DNA from: Ruegeria arenilitoris
GTDB taxonomy: Bacteria; Pseudomonadota; Alphaproteobacteria; Rhodobacterales; Rhodobacteraceae
Length of the DNA stretch: 64,000 nt
Reading direction: 5' to 3'
Assembly: GCF_013035425.1 (NCBI RefSeq)
Contig: NZ_WQHX01000005.1
Span: forward strand, 1 to 64,000
Shown here one piece after another: positions 42,897 through 51,262 of the stretch. Numbering within the stretch: position 1 is the first letter of the stretch; each line of letters starts with the position of its first letter. A model generated the notes under the pieces. The model was not told the origin of the DNA. It was given only the letters and a program-made list of their open reading frames with translations, and did not search any database. Position numbers and translations under genes: made by a program.

Positions 42897-43364
42897 CTAC
42901 ATGCTGTGACGGTAACGTTCCTCCGCATCGCGGGCGAAGTCACTCAGTCGCGATTGAAACTGGCGCCGAACACGTGACTGCCCAAGTTTAAGGGATTGCA
43001 ACAACAAACGCGCCGTAAGGGTCTTGGCCGCCAGCGACATTGAGATTTTCAAGCGTGTGCGACCCTTGGAAAGTGCTAGAAGCTCGATCGAAGTTTCACC
43101 CTTCATTCCTTTGCTGTTGGCCCTAAATTTTATCGCAGAAGGCCGATCAAATTCAGTCATTTCAACCATGATCTGGCGAGGTTTGCTTCGCACTTTGACT
43201 ACGGTCTCCCATTTGGCTCCAACGATTGCAGAGTGTTGCGCAGAAATTCGTCGCACGTCAGCGCCTCGCCGAACGGCCAAACGCTCGAATCTATCGAAAT
43301 CCGACACAAAGGCGAATACCTCATCGATTGGAGCTTCGATGTCTTCCTGCGCTGAAAACTTCAT
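42897..43364 (-). CDS. SRPBCC-family protein (polyketide cyclase-like)
   Basis: The start at ATG 43362-43364 gives MKFSAQEDIEAPIDEVFAFV (155 residues) with AAGG six bases upstream; the longer frame to 43406 overlaps nudC and is not needed. The beginning is the helix-grip (START-like) fold pattern, I-x-AP-x-D-x-VF-x-x-V. The ligand is unknown. It ends in basic, Arg-rich helix sequence. It follows nudC in the same direction by 38 bases. Confidence 0.8.
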   Translation of the reverse strand: MKFSAQEDIEAPIDEVFAFVSDFDRFERLAVRRGADVRRISAQHSAIVGAKWETVVKVRSKPRQIMVEMTEFDRPSAIKFRANSKGMKGETSIELLALSKGRTRLKISMSLAAKTLTARLLLQSLKLGQSRVRRQFQSRLSDFARDAEERYRHSM

Positions 43365-43402
43365 TTTTGCCTTTTTAGTCTTTGTTACGAACCAAGCTTT
43401 CG

Positions 43403-44386
43403 TCAATCCAGCGTGTCTGACAGCCAGTTTTGCAAAAGAAAGTGTGCAATCGCTCCTTTTCGAGCAGGCAGCAGCTTTGGATGCTCACCTGCGTAAGCCT
43501 GCATCATTTCTGTTCTGGTGACCCAAATGGCGTCTTCAATTTCGACCGGATCAATTTGAATGTCGCGCGACAGAGCCTGACCCGAACACCCCATCATAAG
43601 CGACGCCGGGAAAGGCCAAGGCTGGCTCGCCAAATACTGCACAGCGCCGACGGGAACTCCAGCTTCTTCCATCACTTCACGACGGACGGCGGCCTCTAGC
43701 GTTTCACCAGGTTCCACAAATCCGGCCAACAGAGAATACATCCCCTCCGGCCATCCGGGCGACCGTCCCATCAGCACAGAATTTCCATGGGTTATCAGCA
43801 TGATCACCACGGGGTCGGTTCGCGGAAAATGCTGCGCCCCGCACGCAGGACAACTGCGCTGCCACCCTCCTTGCGAGATTTCGCTGCCCGCGCCACAACG
43901 GGCGCAGAAGCGATGCGTTTCGTGCCACCCCACGACCGCCTTTGCCGAGGCGGCCAATTCCGCATCCCGCGGTGACAGCCTTGTCATGATTCGACGCAGC
44001 TCAGCAAAAACATGGCCTGTTGGCAAATCTGGATGCTGCTGTTCACTTCCATCTACAAATGCGCCGACACCGGAAATGTCCAACCCTTCTGCGTCCCAAC
44101 CTGAAATATCCATTGCAAAATGCGGCACATCTTGATCGCCAAGACCCAGAAAAACAGGTTGTTCAACCGCGCCGCCAGGCCCCTCTGTTATTATGTCATG
44201 ATGCATTGGGACCGATGCAAGTGAATCCAACCCCTCTCCCTGCACAAGAACCTTACCGCGCCAAATCAAATGACATTTAGCGGCCCCACCAGACTTTACC
44301 TTGGCCAGCATTTTCGCGTCACCTCGAATATGCGCCGCGCGGTCCAAACCCGAACCGCCGAATGTTACCTGTTCCGCGCGTTTCAC
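43403..44386 (-). CDS. nudC: NAD(+) diphosphatase (NADH pyrophosphatase)
   Basis: The 327-residue protein has the NudC layout: N-terminal domain, a zinc ribbon CARCGAGSEISQGG then CPACGAQHFPRTDP, and the Nudix box GFVEPGETLEAAVRREVMEE with the NudC-specific SQPWPFPASLMMG. It splits NAD(H) into NMN and AMP and removes NAD caps from RNA in relatives. All catalytic residues of the Nudix box are visible. Confidence 0.97.
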   Translation of the reverse strand: MKRAEQVTFGGSGLDRAAHIRGDAKMLAKVKSGGAAKCHLIWRGKVLVQGEGLDSLASVPMHHDIITEGPGGAVEQPVFLGLGDQDVPHFAMDISGWDAEGLDISGVGAFVDGSEQQHPDLPTGHVFAELRRIMTRLSPRDAELAASAKAVVGWHETHRFCARCGAGSEISQGGWQRSCPACGAQHFPRTDPVVIMLITHGNSVLMGRSPGWPEGMYSLLAGFVEPGETLEAAVRREVMEEAGVPVGAVQYLASQPWPFPASLMMGCSGQALSRDIQIDPVEIEDAIWVTRTEMMQAYAGEHPKLLPARKGAIAHFLLQNWLSDTLD

Positions 44387-44614
44387 TATTTTGCTCCCTC
44401 AAGTCCGAACCAAGGGCTGCCACGTCTTGCCCTCTGGTGCAACGGGCGTTCATCGGGCAAAATGCAAATGTCGCGTTTGAAAAACCGCACAATCGCCGCG
44501 GAAGTCGCAATCGTCCCGAACATTATGAACAAACAAATATTTTGACCGCAAGAAGCACATAACTTGATCACCAAACCAAAACTGCCGTTAGGCCAGCGCA
44601 AAGACGACCGCGCC

Positions 44615-46450
44615 ATGATTCGGATTCTGGCCACCTCCGATATCCATATGAACGTGACTGGCTACGACTATTACGCTGATTGCACGGACACACGGATCGG
44701 ACTCACCCGAACCGCAACCTTGATCCGCGAAGCACGGCAACAAGCCGTTCAGAATGACGCCCTTGTTTTGATGTTTGACAACGGCGATTCCCTACAGGGC
44801 ACACCCTACGGTCAGTGGGCAGCCCAAACCATTCAACACGCCCATCCACTACCACAGGCGTTTGCTGCATTGGGTTATGATGCCGTAGGCCTGGGCAATC
44901 ATGACTTCGGGTTCGGAGTCGCATTTCTCGAACAAATCGCTGAAAAGGCCACGTATCCGATTTTGTGTTCGAATATGCGGTACAAGGCCCTGAAAAGCCC
45001 TTGGCATCCTTATGCAATCCTTCCTCGCTCGGTTGTTTTAAACGGCAATAACGAACCGATTTGCATCGGCGTTTTATCAGTGTTGCCACCGCAAACACTC
45101 CAATGGGAAGCCCACAAACTTAAAGGTAAGGCCGAGGTTGAGGATATTGTCACTTCTGCCCATCACACTGCCGCAAATTTGAAGCAATTGGGGTGCGATT
45201 TGGTTGTGGCCCTGGCCCATACCGGATTAGGAGCCGATACTTTTGAAAACGGTCAGGAAAACGCCGCAATACCTTTGGCGGAAATAGACGCCATTGATGC
45301 GATCATAGCAGGGCACACGCACCTGACACTGCCAGGTCCTGGGCACGCGGGGTTAAAACACGTCGACCACGCAAGAGGTCTTGTACACGACAAACCCGTC
45401 GTTATGCCCGGATGGGCAGGATCACATTTGGGGATCATTGACCTATCCCTGAAACGGGATCAGAACAAAAAATGGCGGGTCGAAAATAGCCAGGCCGAAC
45501 TAAGATCAATCCAATCGGACGTTGATGCATCCACAGTGGCGGAGGACGCAGAAATCTCGGCTTTTTTCGCGGCCGGCCATGTAGAGACCAGGGCACAGTC
45601 TGCCGAGCCGGTTGGACGAATTACGAAACCCCTGCACAGCTATTTCTCTTATTGTGGGTCCGACAGGAGCCTGAGTCTTTTGGCCGAGGCACAGGCCGCA
45701 GCTGTGAAGCCGTTTCTAGCCAACACGCAATTTGCGGATATTCCGGTACTCTCAGCGGTCGCACCAGCCAAATTCGGTGGCAGGGCAGGACCGCGATACT
45801 ACACCGATGTGCCTGCCGGTGAAATTTCGATGCGCCATGTTGCGGACATTCACGTTTTTCCAAACGAACTTCGCGCCGTCCTTGCAAACGGTACACAGAT
45901 TCTGGACTGGCTTGAAATGTCTGCAGGCTTGTTCAGTCAGCTATCAAAAGACGGCCCCCATCTTTTGACTAATCCACATTGGACGGGTCATAACTTTGAC
46001 ATCCTTTACGGAGCGACCTGGCAAATCGACCTCTCAAAACATGCCCGTTTTCACTGTGACGGTAGCCTGGTAGACGCTGCTAATTCACGCATTCTCGACG
46101 CAAGCTTCAATGGCACGCCAATCACGGAGGATCAGATTTTTGTCGTCGTTTTAAACAACTATCGGGCAAATGGTGGTGGCGACTTTCCAGTTGCGAAAAA
46201 CCCGCGACTGATTTCTTTGCCATCGCTTCGCATTCAGGATGCACTGCGTGATTATCTGGCCGGGAATTTGCAGCCAACCCTGTTGGCTGAAACAGTAAAA
46301 CCGTTCTCTTTTGCCCCTATGGGCAGCAGAACTGCAATCCTCAAAACCGGGCCTAATGCGCGGAATTACATTGATGAACTTGCAGAGTACCGACCGATTG
46401 ATTTGGGACTTGATGACGAAGGCTTTATGCAAATCCAACTCACGCTGTGA
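44615..46450 (+). CDS. 5'-nucleotidase / 2',3'-cyclic phosphodiesterase-type metallophosphoesterase
   Basis: The start at ATG 44615 gives MIRILATSDIHMNVTGYDYY (611 residues); the TTG at 44564 gives a longer, unconserved leader. Metal-binding motifs of the UshA/CpdB family are all present: ATSDIHMN, FDNGDSLQG, GLGNHDFGFG, ALAHTG and IAGHTHL. The C-terminal nucleotide-binding domain has NNYRANGGGDFP. Unlike E. coli CpdB there is no signal peptide, so it is probably cytoplasmic. It is divergent from nudC, another nucleotide hydrolase. Confidence 0.9.
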   Translation: MIRILATSDIHMNVTGYDYYADCTDTRIGLTRTATLIREARQQAVQNDALVLMFDNGDSLQGTPYGQWAAQTIQHAHPLPQAFAALGYDAVGLGNHDFGFGVAFLEQIAEKATYPILCSNMRYKALKSPWHPYAILPRSVVLNGNNEPICIGVLSVLPPQTLQWEAHKLKGKAEVEDIVTSAHHTAANLKQLGCDLVVALAHTGLGADTFENGQENAAIPLAEIDAIDAIIAGHTHLTLPGPGHAGLKHVDHARGLVHDKPVVMPGWAGSHLGIIDLSLKRDQNKKWRVENSQAELRSIQSDVDASTVAEDAEISAFFAAGHVETRAQSAEPVGRITKPLHSYFSYCGSDRSLSLLAEAQAAAVKPFLANTQFADIPVLSAVAPAKFGGRAGPRYYTDVPAGEISMRHVADIHVFPNELRAVLANGTQILDWLEMSAGLFSQLSKDGPHLLTNPHWTGHNFDILYGATWQIDLSKHARFHCDGSLVDAANSRILDASFNGTPITEDQIFVVVLNNYRANGGGDFPVAKNPRLISLPSLRIQDALRDYLAGNLQPTLLAETVKPFSFAPMGSRTAILKTGPNARNYIDELAEYRPIDLGLDDEGFMQIQLTL

Positions 46451-46454
46451 TGGG

Positions 46455-46483
46455 TTGCCATTTTATGTCCTGACACTTATATC
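46455..46483 (+). promoter_or_regulatory. Promoter of the SRP RNA gene
   Basis: TTGCCA (46455-46460) and TATATC (46478-46483) with a 17-base spacer, ending about five bases before the 5' end of the SRP RNA. It is a good sigma-70-type match, with the -10 lacking the final T as in many Rhodobacterales promoters. Confidence 0.7.
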
Positions 46484-46487
46484 ACAC

Positions 46488-46586
46488 GGTGAGAGGTTGG
46501 CGCGGGCGAGCGCCTCGCCAACCTGGTCAGGTCCGGAAGGAAGCAGCCACAACGAGCCCCGCTTGGGTCGATGTCCAACCTCTCAC
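46488..46586 (+). ncRNA. ffs: Signal recognition particle RNA (4.5S type)
   Basis: The ends GGTGAGAGGTTGG and CCAACCTCTCAC pair to form the long SRP RNA helix. The conserved domain IV motif GGTCAGGTCCGGAAGG then AAGCAGCC is complete, including the tetraloop and the asymmetric loop that bind Ffh. The small bacterial form, about 99 nucleotides. It is preceded by a promoter and followed by a terminator-like hairpin at 46709. Confidence 0.97.
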
Positions 46587-46708
46587 TCTCGAACGTGTAT
46601 CGCGCGTAAATTCTTTCAGCGGCAGGAGGGCCTTTATGATTGTAGCAATGACCCTTCGGGCTGATGGTTTCTGAGAACACACAAACTGATCATTGCCTGA
46701 ACACACGA

Positions 46709-46743
46709 CCTGAGGATGCGCGTTCGCCATCCCCAGGCCTTTT
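46709..46743 (+). terminator. Terminator-like hairpin downstream of ffs
   Basis: CCTG-GGATG (46709-46712, 46714-46718) pairs with CATCC-CAGG (46728-46732, 46734-46737), with one unpaired base on each side; CCTTTTG follows. It lies 22 bases before rsgA, so it could end ffs transcripts and/or act as an rsgA leader. Confidence 0.55.
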
Positions 46744-46764
46744 GACCTGAAAACAGGCAGAACA

Positions 46765-47793
46765 ATGGTTTTTTCACTTTCGGACCTTGGATGGTCCTCT
46801 CATTTTGCCGCACAACACGCGGTTGATGCCTCACTGAATCCATATCGCATTTCAGCGGTTCATCGAGATCGCCTTAAAGCCCTATCGCCTGAGGGCGAGG
46901 TGCCTTTAACGACCCCAAATCAGTCGACCGGAGATTTTGCTGTCGGCGACTGGGTACTGGCCGATGAACATGGTCGCATTCAGCTTTTATTGGAACGTCG
47001 CAGCCTGCTTCAAAGACGTGCGGCTGGTACAAGTGCCGAGTCGCAGTTAATTGCAGCAAATGTCGACGTCTTGTTCATCGTCAGCTCTTGCAACGCTGAT
47101 TTCAACTTGCCTCGGCTCGAACGATATCTGGCGCTGGCACATCAGGCGGGATGTTATCCTGTGATTGTCTTAACCAAGGCCGATACCTGCGAGGACGTAG
47201 TAGACTATAGTTCGCGTGCTGAAAGCCTGGCTCCATTCATAACTGTCTTGAGTGTAAATGCGCTGGATGCGGCTGATATCCAACATCTTCTGTCATGGTG
47301 CCCAACGGGTCAGACTGGCGCTCTGGTCGGGTCCTCGGGCGTTGGAAAGACGACGCTGGCAAACGGGATGACCGGTCAGTCCAACACAACGGCTGGTATC
47401 CGCGAAGATGATGCGCGAGGACGGCACACAACGACCTCGCGCGCCCTTATCAAGATGCGAAACGGCGGATGGCTTATCGATACACCTGGAATGCGGGCAT
47501 TGCGGTTGCTCAATGCCGAAGAGGGTGTAGATGAAGTGTTTTCGGAGGTTATCGACCTCGCGAGAGCGTGCCGATTTTCTGATTGCCAACATTTGTCAGA
47601 ACCCGGTTGCGCCATTCAGGCAGCTATCACCGCGGGAGAATTGGATGCCGCACGGCTTGATCGTTGGCGCAAGTTGCGACGTGAGGAATTGCACAATTCA
47701 GAAACCGTCGCGCAAGCCCGCGCTCGAGACAAGGCATTCGGCAAAATGGTAAGGTCCGTTATGCTGGACAAGAAGGCACAAAAGCGGATTTAA
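46765..47793 (+). CDS. rsgA: Small ribosomal subunit biogenesis GTPase RsgA
   Basis: The 342-residue protein has a circularly permuted GTPase domain: G4 TKAD precedes G1 GSSGVGKTTL, and G3 DTPG comes last. An N-terminal OB fold (VGDWVLADEHGRIQLLLERR) and a C-terminal zinc site (CRFSDCQHLSEPGC) complete the RsgA layout. It releases late assembly factors from the 30S subunit. All motifs are intact. Confidence 0.97.
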   Translation: MVFSLSDLGWSSHFAAQHAVDASLNPYRISAVHRDRLKALSPEGEVPLTTPNQSTGDFAVGDWVLADEHGRIQLLLERRSLLQRRAAGTSAESQLIAANVDVLFIVSSCNADFNLPRLERYLALAHQAGCYPVIVLTKADTCEDVVDYSSRAESLAPFITVLSVNALDAADIQHLLSWCPTGQTGALVGSSGVGKTTLANGMTGQSNTTAGIREDDARGRHTTTSRALIKMRNGGWLIDTPGMRALRLLNAEEGVDEVFSEVIDLARACRFSDCQHLSEPGCAIQAAITAGELDAARLDRWRKLRREELHNSETVAQARARDKAFGKMVRSVMLDKKAQKRI

Positions 47794-47798
47794 AATTT

Positions 47799-47820
47799 GG
47801 GCGCCGCGCAACCGGCGCCC
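47799..47820. other. GC hairpin after rsgA
   Basis: GGGCGCCG (47799-47806) pairs with CGGCGCCC (47813-47820) around a six-base loop, five bases past the rsgA stop. No plus-strand U tract follows, so it is a weak terminator candidate at best. On the plus strand the bases 47821-48050 hold nothing recognised apart from a possible promoter TTGACT (48015-48020) with a weak -10 at 48038. Confidence 0.4.
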
Positions 47821-48050
47821 AATATTCATGCCGGTATCATCCGGGGACAAACAGCTGCATTTCCATATGCAACGACCACTAGGTGTTCGATCTATCGTAA
47901 TCCGAAGTCTAAAGGTTCCAACTGAGTGAACCGATAAAACCCTATGTTTGGATTTACCTTGCGTTTTTCTCCCTGAGTTTGAGCCTTAAGCTCACACTCG
48001 AGAATACAGCAAGCTTGACTTGGGTGTGGTTTGGCCATTAGCCGTTGGCT

Positions 48051-48241
48051 GATGGTTTCCCTGCCCTCGATTGAGGACGGGATTAAAAGGGAACACGGTG
48101 CGACCTTCCCGGGATACCGGAATGGTTCAAGTCCGAGACTGCCCCCGCAACTGTAAGCGGAAAGCGATGCCGAGATACCACTGGCCTACAGGCTGGGAAG
48201 GTCGGCAAAGCGACGACCCGCAAGTCAGGAGACCTGCCATC
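48051..48241 (+). promoter_or_regulatory. Cobalamin riboswitch
   Basis: The closing stem GATGG (48051-48055) / CCATC (48237-48241) encloses the standard elements AAGGGAACACGGTG, GACTGCCCCCGCAACTGTAA then GCGG, and GTCAGGAGACCTGCC. These are hallmarks of adenosyl-/methylcobalamin riboswitches. The next gene on the plus strand is the small Cys-rich protein 105 bases downstream. Its Shine-Dalgarno is itself in a hairpin loop (48328-48344), so control is probably translational; no U-tract terminator was found. Confidence 0.93.
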
Positions 48242-48327
48242 AAAAATTGAAACCGAAACTCGGGCGGGGCGTCCGGTTGGGGTCAGACCGTGATACGCGG
48301 GTCTTCCCGAACAAAGCCCATCGTCCA

Positions 48328-48344
48328 ATGTGCGGAGGGCACAT
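48328..48344 (+). promoter_or_regulatory. Hairpin presenting the Shine-Dalgarno in its loop
   Basis: ATGTGC (48328-48333) and GCACAT (48339-48344) form a perfect 6-bp stem whose five-base loop is GGAGG, the Shine-Dalgarno, with the start codon at 48346-48348 right after. It is a plausible expression platform for the cobalamin riboswitch upstream. Confidence 0.6.
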
Positions 48345-48345
48345 C

Positions 48346-48753
48346 ATGATCTGGAACACGAAAACACATCAATTTACGGCCACGATTTGCCATCGCACGG
48401 GCACCTCGTGCCCTGCGATGGCACGCACGGGCCGTGAGCTGGCTAAATCCATCTTAGCCTCGGGACGGAGTGCAACGCGCGATATCGAAATCGAAGGCAG
48501 CGTTGAACTGGCGTATTGCAAAAACGGATGCACCGCAAAGTTTCGAGCACGGGTGGACGAAGTGCGCCTTTATTGCGGAGTGGAAACTGACGCCCAAATG
48601 GATCTGTTAGATACCTTTGCCGAGCTAATGTTTGGGACAGATTTTGGTATCCTGCCATCTAGTGCGACATACAATCCCCCATGCGCCATGCTCCAGGCGC
48701 TAACGATATCTGAAATAGATGTGGCTGAACCAGATTTCTGTGCGATCCTTTAG
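48346..48753 (+). CDS. Cys-rich protein of unknown function under cobalamin riboswitch
   Basis: 135 residues from ATG 48346, chosen because GGAGG is seven bases upstream. Cysteines at 15, 22, 58, 62, 77, 113 and 132; the order C-x6-C ... C-x3-C (CHRTGTSC, CKNGC) is reminiscent of thioredoxin-like [2Fe-2S] proteins and of DUF1636, a family often seen beside cobalamin genes, but similarity was judged by eye only. There is no signal peptide or membrane helix. No known cobalamin enzyme or transporter gene is next to it; the following gene is on the opposite strand. A role in cobalamin or cobalt handling is inferred from the riboswitch. Confidence 0.72.
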   Translation: MIWNTKTHQFTATICHRTGTSCPAMARTGRELAKSILASGRSATRDIEIEGSVELAYCKNGCTAKFRARVDEVRLYCGVETDAQMDLLDTFAELMFGTDFGILPSSATYNPPCAMLQALTISEIDVAEPDFCAIL

Positions 48754-48755
48754 GG

Positions 48756-49259
48756 CTATTGCGCCGCGAAAACGACAGCCGGCGCTGTCGCCCAATGCAT
48801 TTGGTCATCGGTCTCGACAGCACCAGGACGAAGGGCCCGCAAGCGTGTCAGCGCCGTATCGGGGTTTTCGCCGCATTCGACCATTAATCGGAGTACGACC
48901 ATTCCCGAACGACCGCACCCGCCGCGGCAATGAACCAAGACGCGACCACCGCCTGAGAGCGCTTGCCGCGCTGATGCGCTGGTAACACCCCAGCGTTTGC
49001 GGATTTCCGCCGATGGTGCCCCAAAATCCTCGACAGGAAGGTGAACCCAACGGCTGGCGCGGCCTTGCACGTCACGTCCAAAGTCGCGGGCGCCGTCCAT
49101 GATCATCTCAACTTCGGTCGCCATCGAGATCACAAGACCCGGACGCCAGCCGGAAATCATCTCAAGATCACCGGAATAATCACCATTCCGCCCAGGCATT
49201 GAGGTTAGCGCAAGTGTGCCACCGCCCACTTGCAACGCATGAATCACCATTTGAGACAT
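48756..49259 (-). CDS. Protein-tyrosine/dual-specificity phosphatase family protein
   Basis: 167 residues. The signature HCRGGCGRSGM (C111 nucleophile, R117) is the HC-x5-R motif of cysteine phosphatases; the likely general acid is D78 in LPVEDFGAPS. It resembles the small Rhodobacterales protein-tyrosine phosphatases. Its stop is two bases past the stop of the convergent riboswitch-controlled gene. The start of dnaX is divergent. The target is unknown. Confidence 0.88.
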   Translation of the reverse strand: MSQMVIHALQVGGGTLALTSMPGRNGDYSGDLEMISGWRPGLVISMATEVEMIMDGARDFGRDVQGRASRWVHLPVEDFGAPSAEIRKRWGVTSASARQALSGGGRVLVHCRGGCGRSGMVVLRLMVECGENPDTALTRLRALRPGAVETDDQMHWATAPAVVFAAQ

Positions 49260-49429
49260 CTTGCCGTTCCCCCCGAAACGTTACCCAGTAAGTCTTACGC
49301 GTGACATCAGACTCGGTGATTTTAACTCTGCCAGCGCAGTTTCCAAAACAAAATCCTGCTTACCCGCTGTGGACGCGGACGACAGGGGCCTCTACGCTGC
49401 GGTCTGAATACGAATCCGCGAAAGCAGAC

Positions 49430-51187
49430 ATGACCGACACGCCCAGCCCCGCCTATCAGGTTCTCGCCCGAAAATATCGTCCCGAAACCTTTGCCGATCT
49501 GGTGGGGCAGGACGCTATGGTTCGGACGCTAAAGAACGCGTTTGCAGCAGACAGGATCGCGCAGGCTTTTATCATGACCGGTATTCGAGGCACCGGTAAG
49601 ACGACAACGGCCAGAATAATAGCCAAGGGCATGAACTGTATCGGCCCTGACGGCGAAGGCGGACCAACGACTGAACCATGCGGTCAATGCGAACATTGCA
49701 TAGCGATAATGGAAGGCCGCCATGTTGACGTTATGGAGATGGATGCCGCCAGCCGCACGGGTGTGAACGATATCCGAGAAATCATCGACAGCGTACGTTA
49801 CCGCGCAGCGAGCGCGCGCTATAAGATTTATATAATCGACGAAGTTCACATGCTGTCGACCAGCGCTTTTAACGCGCTGCTCAAGACTCTGGAAGAACCG
49901 CCCGAGCATGTGAAATTCATCTTTGCCACGACGGAAATCCGAAAGGTCCCGGTGACCGTCCTGTCGCGATGCCAACGGTTTGACCTACGCCGGATCGAGC
50001 CCGAGGATATGATCGCACTTCTCCGCCGGATCGCGGCGGCGGAAGACACTAAAATCGCAGATGACGCACTGGCGCTGATTACCCGCGCAGCCGAAGGATC
50101 AGCCCGCGATGCAACCTCTTTGCTGGATCAGGCAATTTCGCACGGTGCCGGCGAAACCACCGCAGACCAGGTTCGTGCCATGCTGGGCTTGGCTGACAGG
50201 GGTCGCGTGTTGGACCTGATGGATATGATCTTGCGGGGCGACGCCGCAGGTGCGTTAACGGAATTGAGCGCACAGTATGCTGAGGGCGCAGATCCATTGG
50301 CGGTACTGCGTGATTTAGCCGAAATAACACATTGGGTTTCTGTTGTGAAAATCACACCAGACGCGGCGGAGGACCCAACTGTTTCCCCGGATGAGCGGGC
50401 ACGCGGTCAAGATATGGCCTCAACGCTGCCTATGCGCGTCCTGACCCGAATGTGGCAGATGTTGCTTAAAGCGTTGGAGGAAGTGTCCGCAGCGCCAAAC
50501 AGTATGATGGCTGCGGAAATGGCAATCATTCGTCTTACGCACGTTGCCGATCTTCCCAGCCCGGAAGAGCTGGTGAAACGTCTGCAAGATGCGCCGACGC
50601 CGCCACCCGGCGGCCCGGGCGGCGGTATTCCGAATGGCGGCCAAAGTGTTACTACAACGCATGTGTCGGCCCCTGCGTCATATGCCGCCACGCCACGTGG
50701 AAGCGCCGGCGCACCGACGGCTGCTTTGGCCCAAGACACTCAAACCGCGCTGGCGCGGTATCCGACGTTCGACCATGTTGTCGAACTGATCCGTTCTAAC
50801 CGCGACGTAAAGTTACTGGTCGAAGTCGAAAACGGCATACGCCTTGTTTCATACCAGCCTGGTCGGATCGAGTTCACACCGGCCGATAAAGCACCCTCTG
50901 ACTTGGCTGCCCGGCTGGGTTCGGCTTTGCAGCGCTGGACTGGAAATCGATGGGCCGTCTCAATCGTATCGGAGGGAGAGGCCCCTACAATTGCGGAACT
51001 TCGCGACATTGCTGACTTAGCCTTGCGTAATCAGGCAGAGCAACACCCGATGGTTCAAGCGGTTCTGGCGCATTTCCCAAAGGCTCGGATCACCAATATT
51101 GAAACACCAGAACAAAAGGCAGCCCAAGTCGAGACCGAAGCTCTGCCAGAGGTGGAAGACGAATGGGACCCGTTCGAAGAAGACTAA
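49430..51187 (+). CDS. dnaX: DNA polymerase III subunit gamma/tau
   Basis: The start at ATG 49430 gives MTDTPSPAYQVLARKYRPET (585 residues); the frame open to 49301 is non-conserved. The clamp-loader AAA+ ATPase has Walker A GIRGTGKTTT (51-60), zinc ligands in CIGPDGEG ... EPCGQCEHC, Walker B IIDEVHML, and sensor LSRCQRFDLRR. A Pro/Gly-rich linker (near 390) leads to the tau-specific C-terminal part. No obvious slippery A-rich frameshift site was seen, so it may make only tau. Confidence 0.95.
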   Translation: MTDTPSPAYQVLARKYRPETFADLVGQDAMVRTLKNAFAADRIAQAFIMTGIRGTGKTTTARIIAKGMNCIGPDGEGGPTTEPCGQCEHCIAIMEGRHVDVMEMDAASRTGVNDIREIIDSVRYRAASARYKIYIIDEVHMLSTSAFNALLKTLEEPPEHVKFIFATTEIRKVPVTVLSRCQRFDLRRIEPEDMIALLRRIAAAEDTKIADDALALITRAAEGSARDATSLLDQAISHGAGETTADQVRAMLGLADRGRVLDLMDMILRGDAAGALTELSAQYAEGADPLAVLRDLAEITHWVSVVKITPDAAEDPTVSPDERARGQDMASTLPMRVLTRMWQMLLKALEEVSAAPNSMMAAEMAIIRLTHVADLPSPEELVKRLQDAPTPPPGGPGGGIPNGGQSVTTTHVSAPASYAATPRGSAGAPTAALAQDTQTALARYPTFDHVVELIRSNRDVKLLVEVENGIRLVSYQPGRIEFTPADKAPSDLAARLGSALQRWTGNRWAVSIVSEGEAPTIAELRDIADLALRNQAEQHPMVQAVLAHFPKARITNIETPEQKAAQVETEALPEVEDEWDPFEED

Positions 51188-51262
51188 CTTTGGCTCGATC
51201 AAAGCGGAAAGCCCCACAACGTGTCGCTCATGCTGTGGTTAGGCATGTGACGGAGGAACCTA

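Noticed and set aside
47799-47820. Terminator of rsgA
   Set aside because: The stem is good but the plus-strand tail AATATTC is not a U tract.
50580-50660. Programmed frameshift in dnaX
   Set aside because: The Pro/Gly-rich linker is GC-rich with no A-tract slippery site; a shortened gamma form is not supported.
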